Shown: one piece after another, positions 12,867-20,870 of the stretch
How the letters are laid out: each line of letters starts with the position of its first letter
Numbering within the stretch: the first letter of the stretch is position 1
Source: Candidatus Enterococcus ferrettii
GTDB taxonomy: Bacteria > Bacillota > Bacilli > Lactobacillales > Enterococcaceae
Length of the DNA stretch: 20,870 bases
Assembly (NCBI RefSeq): GCF_017377655.1
Contig: NZ_JAFREL010000050.1
Location: 1 to 20,870, forward strand
Direction: 5' to 3'
Program-made: the position numbers and the translations under genes
The notes under the pieces: generated by a model
What the model was told of the DNA's origin: nothing
What the model saw: only the letters and a program-made list of their open reading frames with translations
The model's database searches: none

Positions 12867-15800
12867 ATGAAAAGAATAGCTAAGATTCGTTTTCTTCTAT
12901 CAAAAAATAAACAAATTAAAAGAACTTTCGTGTTCATTTGTTTTGTGACATTGATGCTAGGGGGAGTTTTTACGGGTGTAAAAATAGTAAATGAAAAAGA
13001 AAGAGTATCCGCTCATCCAATGAACCCGATTACTATCAGCGATGAAGATGGAAATTTTCCATTTGATGTGCCGATAGATGGGAGTGCTGTTTCTGAGAAT
13101 GCACTGACTGCTCAAACACCTAGATTTGATAACTATCTACAGAATGATGGAGTAATTCCGATATTAGAAAAAAGGATTGTAGAGGGGACGGCAGGCTCTT
13201 CCACTTTGGGTGAAAATCCTGTTACAGCTGAGATAAGGGCAATAGAAAGAACGAATTTTGGTAATTTTTTTGTTCTTTATGGGTTTGGAGGTGCCGGTAG
13301 CGGAGGGGTTGCTAAAGTAGCGGTATTTAATAGAGATGGAGAATGTTTGGCAGAAAATTTAGCAGGAACGTTTGGTAATTCTAACTTACGGGTCAATACA
13401 GGGTTCTATAATATGGCGAATAATTCTTTTCTAGTAGGTACGCATAATGGTTCGTTTTTTCGATATGAAGTAAGCGATGAATCAAACGCAGCAGCAACGA
13501 TTATTTGTAGGGATCTCGATGTAACAGGGAATCCTAATACTAATATGAGCGCGGACATGCATCGGAAAGTGGATACCTTTAGTGACTATTCCAACGATTC
13601 TATGATTGTTGGGAGAATCAATACTTCTAATGTTATTTTTGAAGGTAGAGTAAAAGGCCGCATTCCAATTAGTACAGTGAATGTTTCAGACTGGGAAGAC
13701 GATGGTTTTTCAGGTGAATCAACTTACGCATATTCTATTGAAAATTTGTTACACACTGATGAAGAAATCGGATTGACTGGTATTGGTGAAAGTGTGTATA
13801 CCAGTCCAGAGGATATATACTTTAACAGCCGTTCAGATAAACTATATGGTACTTTCTATAATCAACAATATAATAATGGAAGACCGTCTTCTGTAAATTC
13901 TTTTCAAGTATTTGATACCACTGAGAACGTTCCAGGACAAGATTTAAGAAAAAGAAAATTCGCTTATATAACCAGAAGTCAAATGCTTGTTTTAAAAGAG
14001 ATTTGTACAGATACGCGAGCTTACTTTATCAGCCTAGATGCCGATTTTTCGAGGTTGATAGAAGTAAACTTGGATACGTATACTCAGACTACAATAAAAA
14101 CTTATCCAAGACAAACTCGGATTAAGATGCTGGATAATGGCGATGGAACAATTTCTTATTATGGTTCAACTACTGAACTAACTGGAGATTTCTATTCTGA
14201 CTACTATTCAAATAGCCTAGAGGGCAATAATTTCTTTGTGTCAGGTGTAATGAAAGATTTTTCTGACGCAGATCCTTTAGGTACTATATCTGTTCGTGCT
14301 CTTGTAACAGATGGTTATGTTTCCCCTACGACAATAATTGATTCTGGAAATAATCAGCTATTTATGGGGGGAACAACGACGGATAGTGGTGAATTTGTAG
14401 ATACTGTTAAATATTATACAGGAGCTACTACTCCCCCATCCGAAATAGGAACTCCTTCAGCCACTATAGCTTACGTAGGGTTGCTAGAAATACAAGATGA
14501 CTACTCTCCAGCAATTAGTGTTGAAGGCGATATAGATATCGATATTTCCCAATCCTCTGTAGCCAGCCCTAGTGTTACTGATTATTTTAATTGGAACACT
14601 TTAGATCGGTGGTTAATTACAGGTAGTGAAAACGGGGAAGTAGGCGATAACAGTGCGGTTAAGGTTTATGATCAAATGGATAGCAATGATACCTCACTTG
14701 GTGCAACCCCTCAGGAGAGGGAACGTGCTTTACAATTGAGAATTAATCGAAATCCATTGAATAGTGATGCAGAAATTGATTGGTTAGCTTTGGGATTTGA
14801 TAGGACTAAATCTGGAGCGCAACAGGTAACTTACTTTGTTACGGATTCTCAGGGACAGCCTTCTGTTACCTCACGATGGGTTAACAAGAAAACAAATCAA
14901 ACAATTGAAAGGGCTGATTATTGCTTAGATGCACAGAACTTCCATGTTCCGCTAAATGGTGTAGATACGACTATTCCGGATGCAGATACCTTTAAGGAAT
15001 TAGCAAAAACGATGGCTTGGAATTCTGCAAATCATACTGCAGGTTCAGGTGATCAAGGTGAAGGGTTGGATGAAGATGGCACTGATTCCAGCAAACTCTC
15101 ATCGAAAGTGACAGTAGATGCTGATCAGCTAAGAGCTTTAAGAGAAGCCACGGTGGCGAGGCCGTATCCAGTGGATGTGACTTATGAGCCAGAAAGCGGT
15201 ATTGAACTTACGAATCGGGTTTGGGTATTTGTCACTACTAAAAATACAGTACCAAATAGTGAAACTAATCCAGCAGTAACTCCTGCTGATACCAATGGTG
15301 TAGTTTATTATGCAGATGACTATTCTTTACCATTTCGTATGAGAGCTGATCATGATGCAGACGATGTTTTAGAGCGGGGAAATGTTCGGGTCTACGATTA
15401 TTTCGATTCTACACATGAAACATCAGCTGAACTGCCAGTATTAGCGGATAAAGATACGAATAGTGCCCATTTACAAGTAATAAACTTGGATCGCATTCAT
15501 CATGCATTTGAACCAGGTACTATTGAATATGGCCCCTCTCCTAAAGAACCCTTGATTCAATATGAGTGGCAAGGTGGTGTTGATGGAAACCATCAATCAG
15601 GGGTTGATAATCCTGCTTTTGGTGGATTGGATGTGACGTTAGCAGGGGATGTATTGTTGCACGTTCGCCAAGTTGTACTGGAGCCTGAGGATCAACTAGT
15701 CAATCCTGAAGAAGGGTATTTGAATCTGAAAACATCGTTGTACGATCCAAATAGTAACACCCATAGTGCTGATCCTAGCCAATTAGTGCAAATTCAACTA

Positions 15801-16163
15801 CCGTCTCAAAATACGGAGGATGTTCCTGATTTTAAAACGTTCGTAGTAAGTACAAACCATATGATGGAGTGGCAAGATCAATTGAGTCTTAACTTAATTT
15901 TGCCTGAATTTTATGAGTGTATAGGTAACTTTTGGACACCTCGACATCTTGGAGATCCGAATGATCCAATGGGAGCAGACCATCAAGACAGAACAGAAAA
16001 TGATATATACGGTGGAACTATAGAGATTTCAAAAAGAGGTTTAGATATGGACGGAGAATATTTTATTACACTTTATATAAAGCCAACTACAGGTGGAAGA
16101 ACTCCTCAACCTTATAGCTGGGATTATAAGAAAAATGATCTAGGAAGAATTACAATCAGGTAA
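12867..16163 (+). CDS. Large secreted surface protein of unknown family
   Basis: 1098 residues, start ATG with an AAAGGAG site 9 nt upstream. An N-terminal signal (about 20-49: RTFVFICFVTLMLGGVFTGV, then a likely cleavage after VSA). Residues about 115-560 show repeated short strand units (FFVLYGFGGAGSGG, AKVAVFNRDGE, NSFLVGTHNGSFFRYEV, YFISLDADFSRLIEVNLDTY) that suggest a beta-propeller. Residues about 590-1098 carry Ig-like or beta-sandwich segments (QVTYFVTDSQGQPSVTSRWV, NRVWVFVTTKN, EISKRGLDMDGEYFITLYIK). No LPXTG, WxL or C-terminal membrane helix is seen, so it is released or held non-covalently, perhaps by the matrix fibre. Codons such as AGA and ATA look more frequent here than in the preceding genes, which may mean a separate origin. 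It could be an adhesin. No function is shown. Confidence 0.8.
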   Translation: MKRIAKIRFLLSKNKQIKRTFVFICFVTLMLGGVFTGVKIVNEKERVSAHPMNPITISDEDGNFPFDVPIDGSAVSENALTAQTPRFDNYLQNDGVIPILEKRIVEGTAGSSTLGENPVTAEIRAIERTNFGNFFVLYGFGGAGSGGVAKVAVFNRDGECLAENLAGTFGNSNLRVNTGFYNMANNSFLVGTHNGSFFRYEVSDESNAAATIICRDLDVTGNPNTNMSADMHRKVDTFSDYSNDSMIVGRINTSNVIFEGRVKGRIPISTVNVSDWEDDGFSGESTYAYSIENLLHTDEEIGLTGIGESVYTSPEDIYFNSRSDKLYGTFYNQQYNNGRPSSVNSFQVFDTTENVPGQDLRKRKFAYITRSQMLVLKEICTDTRAYFISLDADFSRLIEVNLDTYTQTTIKTYPRQTRIKMLDNGDGTISYYGSTTELTGDFYSDYYSNSLEGNNFFVSGVMKDFSDADPLGTISVRALVTDGYVSPTTIIDSGNNQLFMGGTTTDSGEFVDTVKYYTGATTPPSEIGTPSATIAYVGLLEIQDDYSPAISVEGDIDIDISQSSVASPSVTDYFNWNTLDRWLITGSENGEVGDNSAVKVYDQMDSNDTSLGATPQERERALQLRINRNPLNSDAEIDWLALGFDRTKSGAQQVTYFVTDSQGQPSVTSRWVNKKTNQTIERADYCLDAQNFHVPLNGVDTTIPDADTFKELAKTMAWNSANHTAGSGDQGEGLDEDGTDSSKLSSKVTVDADQLRALREATVARPYPVDVTYEPESGIELTNRVWVFVTTKNTVPNSETNPAVTPADTNGVVYYADDYSLPFRMRADHDADDVLERGNVRVYDYFDSTHETSAELPVLADKDTNSAHLQVINLDRIHHAFEPGTIEYGPSPKEPLIQYEWQGGVDGNHQSGVDNPAFGGLDVTLAGDVLLHVRQVVLEPEDQLVNPEEGYLNLKTSLYDPNSNTHSADPSQLVQIQLPSQNTEDVPDFKTFVVSTNHMMEWQDQLSLNLILPEFYECIGNFWTPRHLGDPNDPMGADHQDRTENDIYGGTIEISKRGLDMDGEYFITLYIKPTTGGRTPQPYSWDYKKNDLGRITIR

Positions 16164-16184
16164 ATGAAAGAGGCGAGATAAAAC

Positions 16185-16364
16185 ATGGTCTATCTATTAG
16201 TGCTAATATTAGGCCTGATTGTATTGGTTCAAAGCTATTTACTGTTCTCGCTGATGCGAAGCCAACAGAATTTACAGGAAAAAGTAGCCCGACTGCTGCG
16301 AACAAAGCAACGTCGGGAACCTGAAAGACGAAAAACTCCAACAGAAAGAGGAAGTACACGATGA
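16185..16364 (+). CDS. 59-residue single-helix membrane protein
   Basis: ATG at 16185, preceded by GAGGCGAG, with stop TGA at 16362-16364 overlapping the next ATG as ATGA. One N-terminal membrane helix (MVYLLVLILGLIVLVQSYLL) is followed by a strongly basic tail (KVARLLRTKQRREPERRKTP). The tight coupling on both sides and the clean hydrophobic/basic layout support a real gene. I do not recognise it. Its basic cytoplasmic tail recalls that of the 6769 protein. Confidence 0.65.
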   Translation: MVYLLVLILGLIVLVQSYLLFSLMRSQQNLQEKVARLLRTKQRREPERRKTPTERGSTR

Positions 16365-17104
16365 ATCTAGGCTATGCACGCGGGTATCAACTGACCCAAC
16401 AATTGGATATGCTGGAAGACTACCCAGTGGACGAACTCTTTTCTGATGGCGCACAAGAAGTAGAAGCTTTACATTCACCGACGAGTGAATTCCAAGCATT
16501 ACTGAACTTTGCTCAGCCGGGGGATCATTTGGTGATTGCTTCGTGGGAAGTTGTTTCCCGCGACTATCGCCTGTTGCTGGCTTGCCTAGATCAACTGGAA
16601 ACACAAGAATTGACATTAGATGTACTCAATCTTCCACAGCTCACGATTGAAGAATGGCGCCAAGTTTTTCGCTGGTCATTACGCAATGATCGACTGCTTC
16701 ATCCAGTACTGGTCAAAGCTGGAAAGGAACGAGATCGTAGTAAAAATGCTTATTCGTTGTTCAGCAGAGAACCGGAAGCACGGAAACTTTATCGTGAAAT
16801 GATTTGGCTGTTGGTAGAGAAGAACTCGGTTCGCCAGGTGGCCCAACAAAAACGAGTCCCAATTGAAACAGTTTATCGTGTTCAACAAGAACTAAAACAG
16901 GTTCAACTAGCAGCCATCTTAGTGATTTGTTTCCTGCTGGCAATTTTTAGTATTAAACTAGCCGAATCCTATTTTGATCAACTTTGGATTCAGGTAGTGA
17001 TTTGTGTGGTTGTCACACTGGTTATCTTGTGGAATGTCTTAATTGATACCGAGGAAACTGAGGCTAAGCCACTTATAAAAGAAAAGAAAACACCAAAAAT
17101 TTGA
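16361..17104 (+). CDS. Catalytically dead serine-recombinase-like protein fused to a membrane domain
   Basis: 247 residues. Residues 1-95 follow the resolvase catalytic domain: LGYARGYQLTQQLDMLEDY, then GDHLVIASWEVVSRDYRLLL. In active enzymes the first box reads YARVS with the nucleophile Ser. Here it is YARGY (Tyr9 in place of Ser). The DRLGR box is EVVSR, so only the last Arg (R67) is kept. Residues about 140-180 match the resolvase helix-turn-helix (SVRQVAQQKRVPIETVYRVQ). Two membrane helices follow (about 184-201 and 208-227) with a charged tail. Thus recombinase activity is excluded by sequence, and the protein is probably a membrane-tethered DNA-binding or signalling protein. The start has an AGAGGAAG site and overlaps the previous gene. 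It is followed after 17 nt by the regulator gene. Confidence 0.72.
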   Translation: MNLGYARGYQLTQQLDMLEDYPVDELFSDGAQEVEALHSPTSEFQALLNFAQPGDHLVIASWEVVSRDYRLLLACLDQLETQELTLDVLNLPQLTIEEWRQVFRWSLRNDRLLHPVLVKAGKERDRSKNAYSLFSREPEARKLYREMIWLLVEKNSVRQVAQQKRVPIETVYRVQQELKQVQLAAILVICFLLAIFSIKLAESYFDQLWIQVVICVVVTLVILWNVLIDTEETEAKPLIKEKKTPKI

Positions 17105-17121
17105 AGAGAAGGTGAATCCCC

Positions 17122-17883
17122 ATGCAACATGTACTTATTTTAACGAAAAACGTATTATCCGAAGAACCACTGATTCAACAGCTTCATTATTTGAACTATG
17201 AAGTTCTATGCTCGGCAGATTTGATTCAATCCCTGCAACAAGGAAGAATGTCTCCAGTTATTTCCTATTTCCATTTGGTGATTATCAGTGAAACGGTAAG
17301 CAATAGCGAAGCTGAACAACTTTTGCCAACATTGAGCCTTTATGCTTTAGCGGTTATTCGGGTAGGGGAATCACTACCCACCAGTGAAAAGGCTGCATGG
17401 CAGGAACAAGGGATTCACCATTGGATTACCAAAAATCCAACCATTCAAGAGCTGCGAGAAGGGCTAGTGGAAGCAATCCGTTTATTGGAAGACCAACGAG
17501 TGAGTGCCAATCAAATCTTGAATTTTCCAATTAGTGAGGTTACTACCGAAGTGACTGGTGTATTAAGAAAGGTTCATAAGAGCTTTTCTAAGACTGAGAA
17601 GAAGGTATTTGATCGGTTATTGTGGGCACAAAGTCATGGCGGTGTATTGTCCAGAAAAGAATTATGCGAATACTTGTGGGAGGACGGACAGACTTCGTCC
17701 AATATGAGTCAGCTGTCTTGTTTGATTAATAAAATCAAAGTGAAATTTGAGCAAATTGGTTTTACTCATGAAATCATTACGACCTTATGGGGAAGAGGCT
17801 ACAAGCTAAACGAAGAGTTTTATCAACGTTGGTTAACGGAGGAACAGGAAGCAGCATTGTTTTCTCCTCAGTCCGTCATTTAA
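17122..17883 (+). CDS. Winged-helix transcriptional regulator with degenerate receiver domain
   Basis: 253 residues, start ATG with AGAAGGTGA upstream. Residues 1-120 look like a receiver fold (HVLILTKNVLSEEPLIQQLH, FHLVIISETVSNSEAEQLL), but the third strand has no phosphoacceptor Asp where one is expected, so control by phosphorylation is unlikely. Residues about 150-240 are an OmpR/PhoB-type winged helix (SKTEKKVFDRLLWAQSHGG, LSRKELCEYLWED, MSQLSCLINKIKVKFE, TLWGRGYKL). Enterococcal surface-protein operons often carry regulators of this type, as I recall. As last gene of the operon it probably feeds back on operon expression (inferred). Its target site is not evident. Partnership with the membrane resolvase-like protein just upstream is possible. 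Confidence 0.82.
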   Translation: MQHVLILTKNVLSEEPLIQQLHYLNYEVLCSADLIQSLQQGRMSPVISYFHLVIISETVSNSEAEQLLPTLSLYALAVIRVGESLPTSEKAAWQEQGIHHWITKNPTIQELREGLVEAIRLLEDQRVSANQILNFPISEVTTEVTGVLRKVHKSFSKTEKKVFDRLLWAQSHGGVLSRKELCEYLWEDGQTSSNMSQLSCLINKIKVKFEQIGFTHEIITTLWGRGYKLNEEFYQRWLTEEQEAALFSPQSVI

Positions 17884-18004
17884 GTGGGACAGCCAATCCA
17901 TTAGGGTTGGAAGACAAAGCTAAGTGTTTTGAATACATCTTAACATCATAGAATGGTAAATAGACATCTGCGAAAGTGTTGAATTTTACGTTCTTTCTAT
18001 GGTT

Positions 18005-18052
18005 ATAGCCATGAAAAAGTAAGTACATTTGTACCCGCTTTTTCGTGGCTAT
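18005..18052 (+). terminator. Probable terminator of the matrix operon
   Basis: ATAGCCATGAAAAAG (from 18005) pairs with CTTTTTCGTGGCTAT (to 18052) over 15 bp with one wobble, with a small GTAC/GTAC pairing inside the loop. It lies 121 nt after the stop of the regulator gene. The following tract (TTATACTGTTTC) is only moderately T-rich. Confidence 0.6.
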
Positions 18053-18343
18053 TTATACTGTTTCAGTCCTTTTCACTGTAATCATCAAAGTATCTGACGA
18101 TTGCCTTCAGGAACATAGAGTCATGCTGCAACTTCTGCTATGCTGATCGTAAAGGTAGTTAACAGACCAGCAATAAAAATAGAGGATTTGAGGAATTTTT
18201 CATTTTTTAACACTTCTCCAATTTTGTGTTTTAAATGTACTACATAAAAAATATTGAAGAAAAAAAGATTTATTAATGAATATACGCCGAAGATATAGTT
18301 TAAATAAATAATTTTAGAGTATACTGATTAAAGTAGATGCTAC

Positions 18344-18386
18344 AGGAAAGGATTTATTTATGAGCTAAGAGTATAACTCTTTTTTT
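18344..18386 (+). promoter_or_regulatory. Two-codon leader frame and attenuator-like hairpin before the kinase
   Basis: A strong ribosome site AGGAAAGGA (18344-18352) sits 7 nt before ATG AGC TAA (18360-18368). The stop overlaps a small hairpin, AAGAG with CTCTT, ending in a run of nine T. It is either a start-stop attenuator or the residue of a deleted response regulator gene whose start was kept. Confidence 0.4.
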
Positions 18387-18457
18387 AATATGTGGTTTCT
18401 AAACAGTATACATAGTTTTCAAATAATTCATAAGACTATTTTTTCTGGAGACTTTCA

Positions 18458-19915
18458 ATGAAATATTTATATCAGCAACTTCTAATCTTTGGAGGATTAA
18501 TCCTATTGATATTATTAACTTTAGGACTTACTTTCTCGCAATTTGCTAAACGAACTATAGAACAAAGCAATTACGAGCAACTGATAGGATATACACGAAC
18601 CATCGAAGATACGACAGCTCGATTATTTGAAAATTATCCATACTATTATCCTACTGAGGATGATGCTTTTTTGGCAGCGATTAATATAACAGAAAGTATG
18701 TTAGAACCTCAAAATGTCAAATTTGTATTTATTGATAAAGTCCAGGTGATTCGTTTTCCCCAAAATACCGATATCGTTGAACAAACTATGATTTCAAATA
18801 AACAATGGAAAGAGTTAAGTAAGGGGCAGGAATTAAAACTAACACAGTCAAGCGATATAATTGGAAATGAGTACCCTACCTCTTATGCTATGGCTCCATT
18901 TTTTAAAAAAAATGTGTTTTACGGAGTACTAATAGTGACTCAACCAGCTGGAAACGTGAAGGATAGTGTAGAGTTAGTAACAAGCGATTTGTTTAAAGGG
19001 TTTGTTGTGACTTCGGTTGTTGCGATCTTTGTTAGTTATTTTCTTGCCACTCGGCAGGTTCAGCGAATTAATCGAATGCGTTCAGCCACTAAGAAAATTT
19101 CCAATGGTAATTTTGATGTAACAATTCCCGACAATGGCAATGATGAGTTTGACGATTTAGCTGCTGATTTTAACAGCATGGCAGTTTCGTTGAAGGAATC
19201 GCAAGAGGAAATTGAACGACAGGAAGAGCGAAGACGTCAATTTATGGCTGATGCTGCCCATGAGATGAGAACGCCACTAACAACGATTAATGGATTACTG
19301 GAAGGCTTGCAATACAATGCCATTCCAGAGGATCAGCGAAGTAAAGCTATTAGTCTAATGCAGAATGAAACAGCTCGCTTAATTCGATTGGTGAATGAAA
19401 ATCTGGATTATGAAAAAATACGGACTAATCAAATCAGCATGGTGGTTAAAAAGTTCGATGCCACAAAAGCTCTGCGAGGTCTTTTGACTCAGTTGGATGT
19501 CAAAGCAAAAGCCTCCGGCAATCAGTTAATTTTAGATACGAATGAATCTATCGAAGTTTATGCCGACTATGACCGCTTCATTCAAATCATGGTGAATATC
19601 ATTCAAAATGCTATTCAGTTTACAACTGACGGTATAATTACAATCAGTGTACAAAAAGAAATGAAGAATACAGTAATTCAAATATCGGATACCGGTATCG
19701 GCATGAGTGAGGATCAGGTTATAAACATTTGGGATCGTTACTACAAGGTTGATCCTTCTCGCAAGAATACAAAATATGGAGAATCAGGACTAGGCTTATC
19801 TATAGTACAAGAACTGGTACGACTTCACAATGGAACTATTAAAGTCGAGAGTAACCTAGGCAAAGGGACAACTTTCACAATAATTTTTCCTGAGAAAGAG
19901 CAATCTGAACAATAA
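18458..19915 (+). CDS. Orphan sensor histidine kinase (HAMP, HisKA, HATPase)
   Basis: 485 residues. Membrane helix 1 (about 9-29), an extracellular sensor region of about 150 residues (30-178), membrane helix 2 (about 180-198), HAMP (about 199-250, RINRMRSATKKISNGNFDV), HisKA with the phospho-accepting H268 in ADAAHEMRTPLTTINGLLEG, N box (VNIIQNAIQF, N384), G1 box DTGIGM (411-416), an F-box-like WDRYYK and G2 GESGLGLSIV (441-450). All motifs for an active kinase are present. The start has a CTGGAG site. Usually the response regulator gene precedes such a kinase. Here none is adjacent, and the winged-helix protein at 17122 lacks the phosphoacceptor. Signal and partner are unknown. It is separated from the matrix operon by a terminator, so functional linkage is uncertain. 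Confidence 0.93.
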   Translation: MKYLYQQLLIFGGLILLILLTLGLTFSQFAKRTIEQSNYEQLIGYTRTIEDTTARLFENYPYYYPTEDDAFLAAINITESMLEPQNVKFVFIDKVQVIRFPQNTDIVEQTMISNKQWKELSKGQELKLTQSSDIIGNEYPTSYAMAPFFKKNVFYGVLIVTQPAGNVKDSVELVTSDLFKGFVVTSVVAIFVSYFLATRQVQRINRMRSATKKISNGNFDVTIPDNGNDEFDDLAADFNSMAVSLKESQEEIERQEERRRQFMADAAHEMRTPLTTINGLLEGLQYNAIPEDQRSKAISLMQNETARLIRLVNENLDYEKIRTNQISMVVKKFDATKALRGLLTQLDVKAKASGNQLILDTNESIEVYADYDRFIQIMVNIIQNAIQFTTDGIITISVQKEMKNTVIQISDTGIGMSEDQVINIWDRYYKVDPSRKNTKYGESGLGLSIVQELVRLHNGTIKVESNLGKGTTFTIIFPEKEQSEQ

Positions 19916-20120
19916 AGTTGAGTACCAACAATGGATCGATTGACCCGAGTGAACGTACTAATTTAGTGTTTTTACGATTTTCTAAATAATATCAAACTCA
20001 GGTTGATCAGAAGTACACGTGGATTTTTAGAAGAAATACAATAGTTTGTATAAAGAGAAATCAACTTTTTAAAAGATGGATTTTCGGAAATATGGACAGG
20101 CAAAGACTAATAAAGTCAGG

Positions 20121-20148
20121 AGCATACAATTTTTTTGTATGCTTTTTT
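20121..20148 (+). terminator. Rho-independent terminator
   Basis: AGCATACAA pairs with TTGTATGCT around a T-rich loop, followed by TTTTT. It lies about 205 nt after the kinase stop. It may end the kinase transcript, or a short RNA made from 19916-20120. Confidence 0.8.
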
Positions 20149-20719
20149 GAAGTGTGCTAGATATGGCAATTATCTAGATGGTGTAAGTCTGCTGTGTGGC
20201 ACACATCGACCAACCACTAGAGAAGCGAAAGGCATTTATCGTGAGGTAAAAACTGAAGGGAGCGTGTATCAAAATCTTAGCTCAACGAAAAGAAATCTGA
20301 TGCTAAGGTTCGACAAGCGGAGTAGACAGCGCAAGCGTTGAAGATTTGAAGAGCTACCCAATAGAAAACAAGGAAGAACTTCGTACGTAGATAAGGTCAA
20401 AAAAACATTCAATTCCTCCCTCTACTTGATTAGCAGTTGCCAATTTTGGATTCGAACGGAACACCTTATCTTACGATTACACCATCCAAGAATCCCAAGT
20501 AGTAACATCTTCAGAAAAATCACTAGTGAAAAACCAAAAAAAGCATCCGAAAGATGGTAAGTGTGATTGGGTTTAATGCAGGATGAAATTAACAGTAATT
20601 CATAGAAATAATTTATTTAGATTAGCGGAAAAATCGAGGAATCGCAGCAAAGTATTTAGAAAATACTTTTGCTCAAATATGTGTTTTTGAGAGGTAAGAG
20701 CTTAATTGCATCTGGAAAA

Positions 20720-20737
20720 TTAGCGAACGTTCGTTAA
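20720..20737. repeat. 18-bp near-perfect palindrome, operator-like
   Basis: TTAGCGAACGTTCGTTAA is self-complementary except for one pair of positions (G and T). It has no spacer between the GAAC/GTTC halves, so it is not a LexA box. It lies in AT-rich DNA near TATAAT (20771-20776), as an operator might. Confidence 0.4.
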
Positions 20738-20811
20738 TAGATTGGTCATAGAACTTTTTTGAATAAAAAATATAATAAAATAGTGAAAAAAAGTTGGGTT
20801 AGTTGTAATAT

Positions 20812-20843
20812 AAAAAAGCTTGATCCCTTTTTATTTCAAGCCT
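20812..20843 (-). terminator. Minus-strand terminator of a gene beyond the right edge
   Basis: On the minus strand AGGCTTGA pairs with TCAAGCTT (one wobble) and is followed by a T-rich TTTTATA tract. It implies a leftward-transcribed gene just outside the window. Confidence 0.65.
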
Positions 20844-20870
20844 AAATATGTCGTTCTTTGATTTTCTTTG

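Larger units (their letters stand above)
17884..18457. other. 574-bp intergenic region between the regulator and the histidine kinase
   Basis: It holds the operon's likely terminator (18005-18052), an AT-rich stretch (18180-18320), a weak promoter candidate with -10 TATACT at 18320-18325 and no clear -35, and a leader with a two-codon open frame and a small hairpin (18344-18386). No response regulator gene or recognisable fragment of one is present. Confidence 0.5.
19916..20870. other. 955-bp region without a convincing gene
   Basis: It contains two clear terminators (20121-20148 plus strand, 20812-20843 minus strand), an imperfect stem-loop (20647-20672) and an 18-bp palindrome (20720-20737). 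A 68-codon frame (20135-20341) starts from TTG inside the first terminator, lacks a ribosome site and has an unconvincing composition, so it is not called. The stretch 20150-20600 is less AT-rich than its flanks and could be a decayed gene or an RNA. I could not identify it. Confidence 0.5.

Noticed and set aside
17122..17883. Response regulator partner of the 18458 kinase
   Set aside because: The receiver-like part has no phosphoacceptor Asp in the expected strand, and a terminator separates the genes.
20135..20341. 68-codon frame after the terminator
   Set aside because: It starts inside a strong terminator from TTG, has no ribosome site and no recognisable motif.
20150..20450. Group II intron, T-box or other known RNA in the less AT-rich stretch
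   Set aside because: I looked for a domain V-like hairpin and for the T-box AGGGTGG motif and found neither.
20720..20737. LexA/SOS box
   Set aside because: The GAAC and GTTC halves lack the four-base spacer required for the Gram-positive SOS box.

Overview
The window reads as chromosomal DNA of a low-GC Gram-positive coccus of the Lactobacillales, most likely Enterococcus or a close relative. The grounds are the AT-rich codon use, strong GGAGG-type ribosome sites, LPXTG anchoring, and a regulator that looks like an OmpR-type winged-helix protein with a degenerate receiver. The genus is inferred from the style of the genes, not from a marker gene.

Layout. (1) 1-2059, minus strand: a cut-off unknown gene, a DUF1659/DUF2922 small-protein pair, and a ComK-like protein with its own terminator. 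(2) 2060-2543: non-coding DNA rich in inverted repeats. (3) 2544-4181: a 1.64-kb segment bounded by a perfect 22-bp inverted repeat. It carries a complete tyrosine recombinase gene and, just inside its left end, a near-consensus sigma-A promoter (TTGCAC, 17 nt, TATAAT) that points outward. (4) 4274-17883, plus strand: fourteen tightly packed genes. In order they are a DivIVA-like coiled-coil protein, an unknown cytosolic protein, a classical signal peptidase I, a two-helix membrane protein, a secreted GH73 glucosaminidase, a SipW-type (Ser/His) signal peptidase, a major TasA/CalY/BsaA-like protein, an LPXTG protein, two further SipW-class proteins, a 1098-residue secreted protein, a 59-residue membrane protein, a catalytically dead serine-recombinase-like membrane protein and a winged-helix regulator. 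(5) 17884-20870: an orphan sensor histidine kinase behind a curious leader, then about 950 bp with terminators and no convincing gene.

How it may work. Regions 3 and 4 together look like a phase-variable surface-fibre or biofilm-matrix locus. The recombinase would flip the segment that contains its own gene. In the orientation written here the outward promoter points left, away from the matrix operon and towards the ComK-like gene. After inversion the same promoter would sit about 150 nt upstream of the DivIVA-like gene and drive the matrix operon. The operon would supply a SipW peptidase for three paralogous matrix subunits, a wall-anchored LPXTG partner, a wall hydrolase to open the peptidoglycan, and cytoplasmic and membrane proteins that may organise assembly. 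The inversion is an inference from sequence architecture. The repeats, promoter and recombinase are seen directly.
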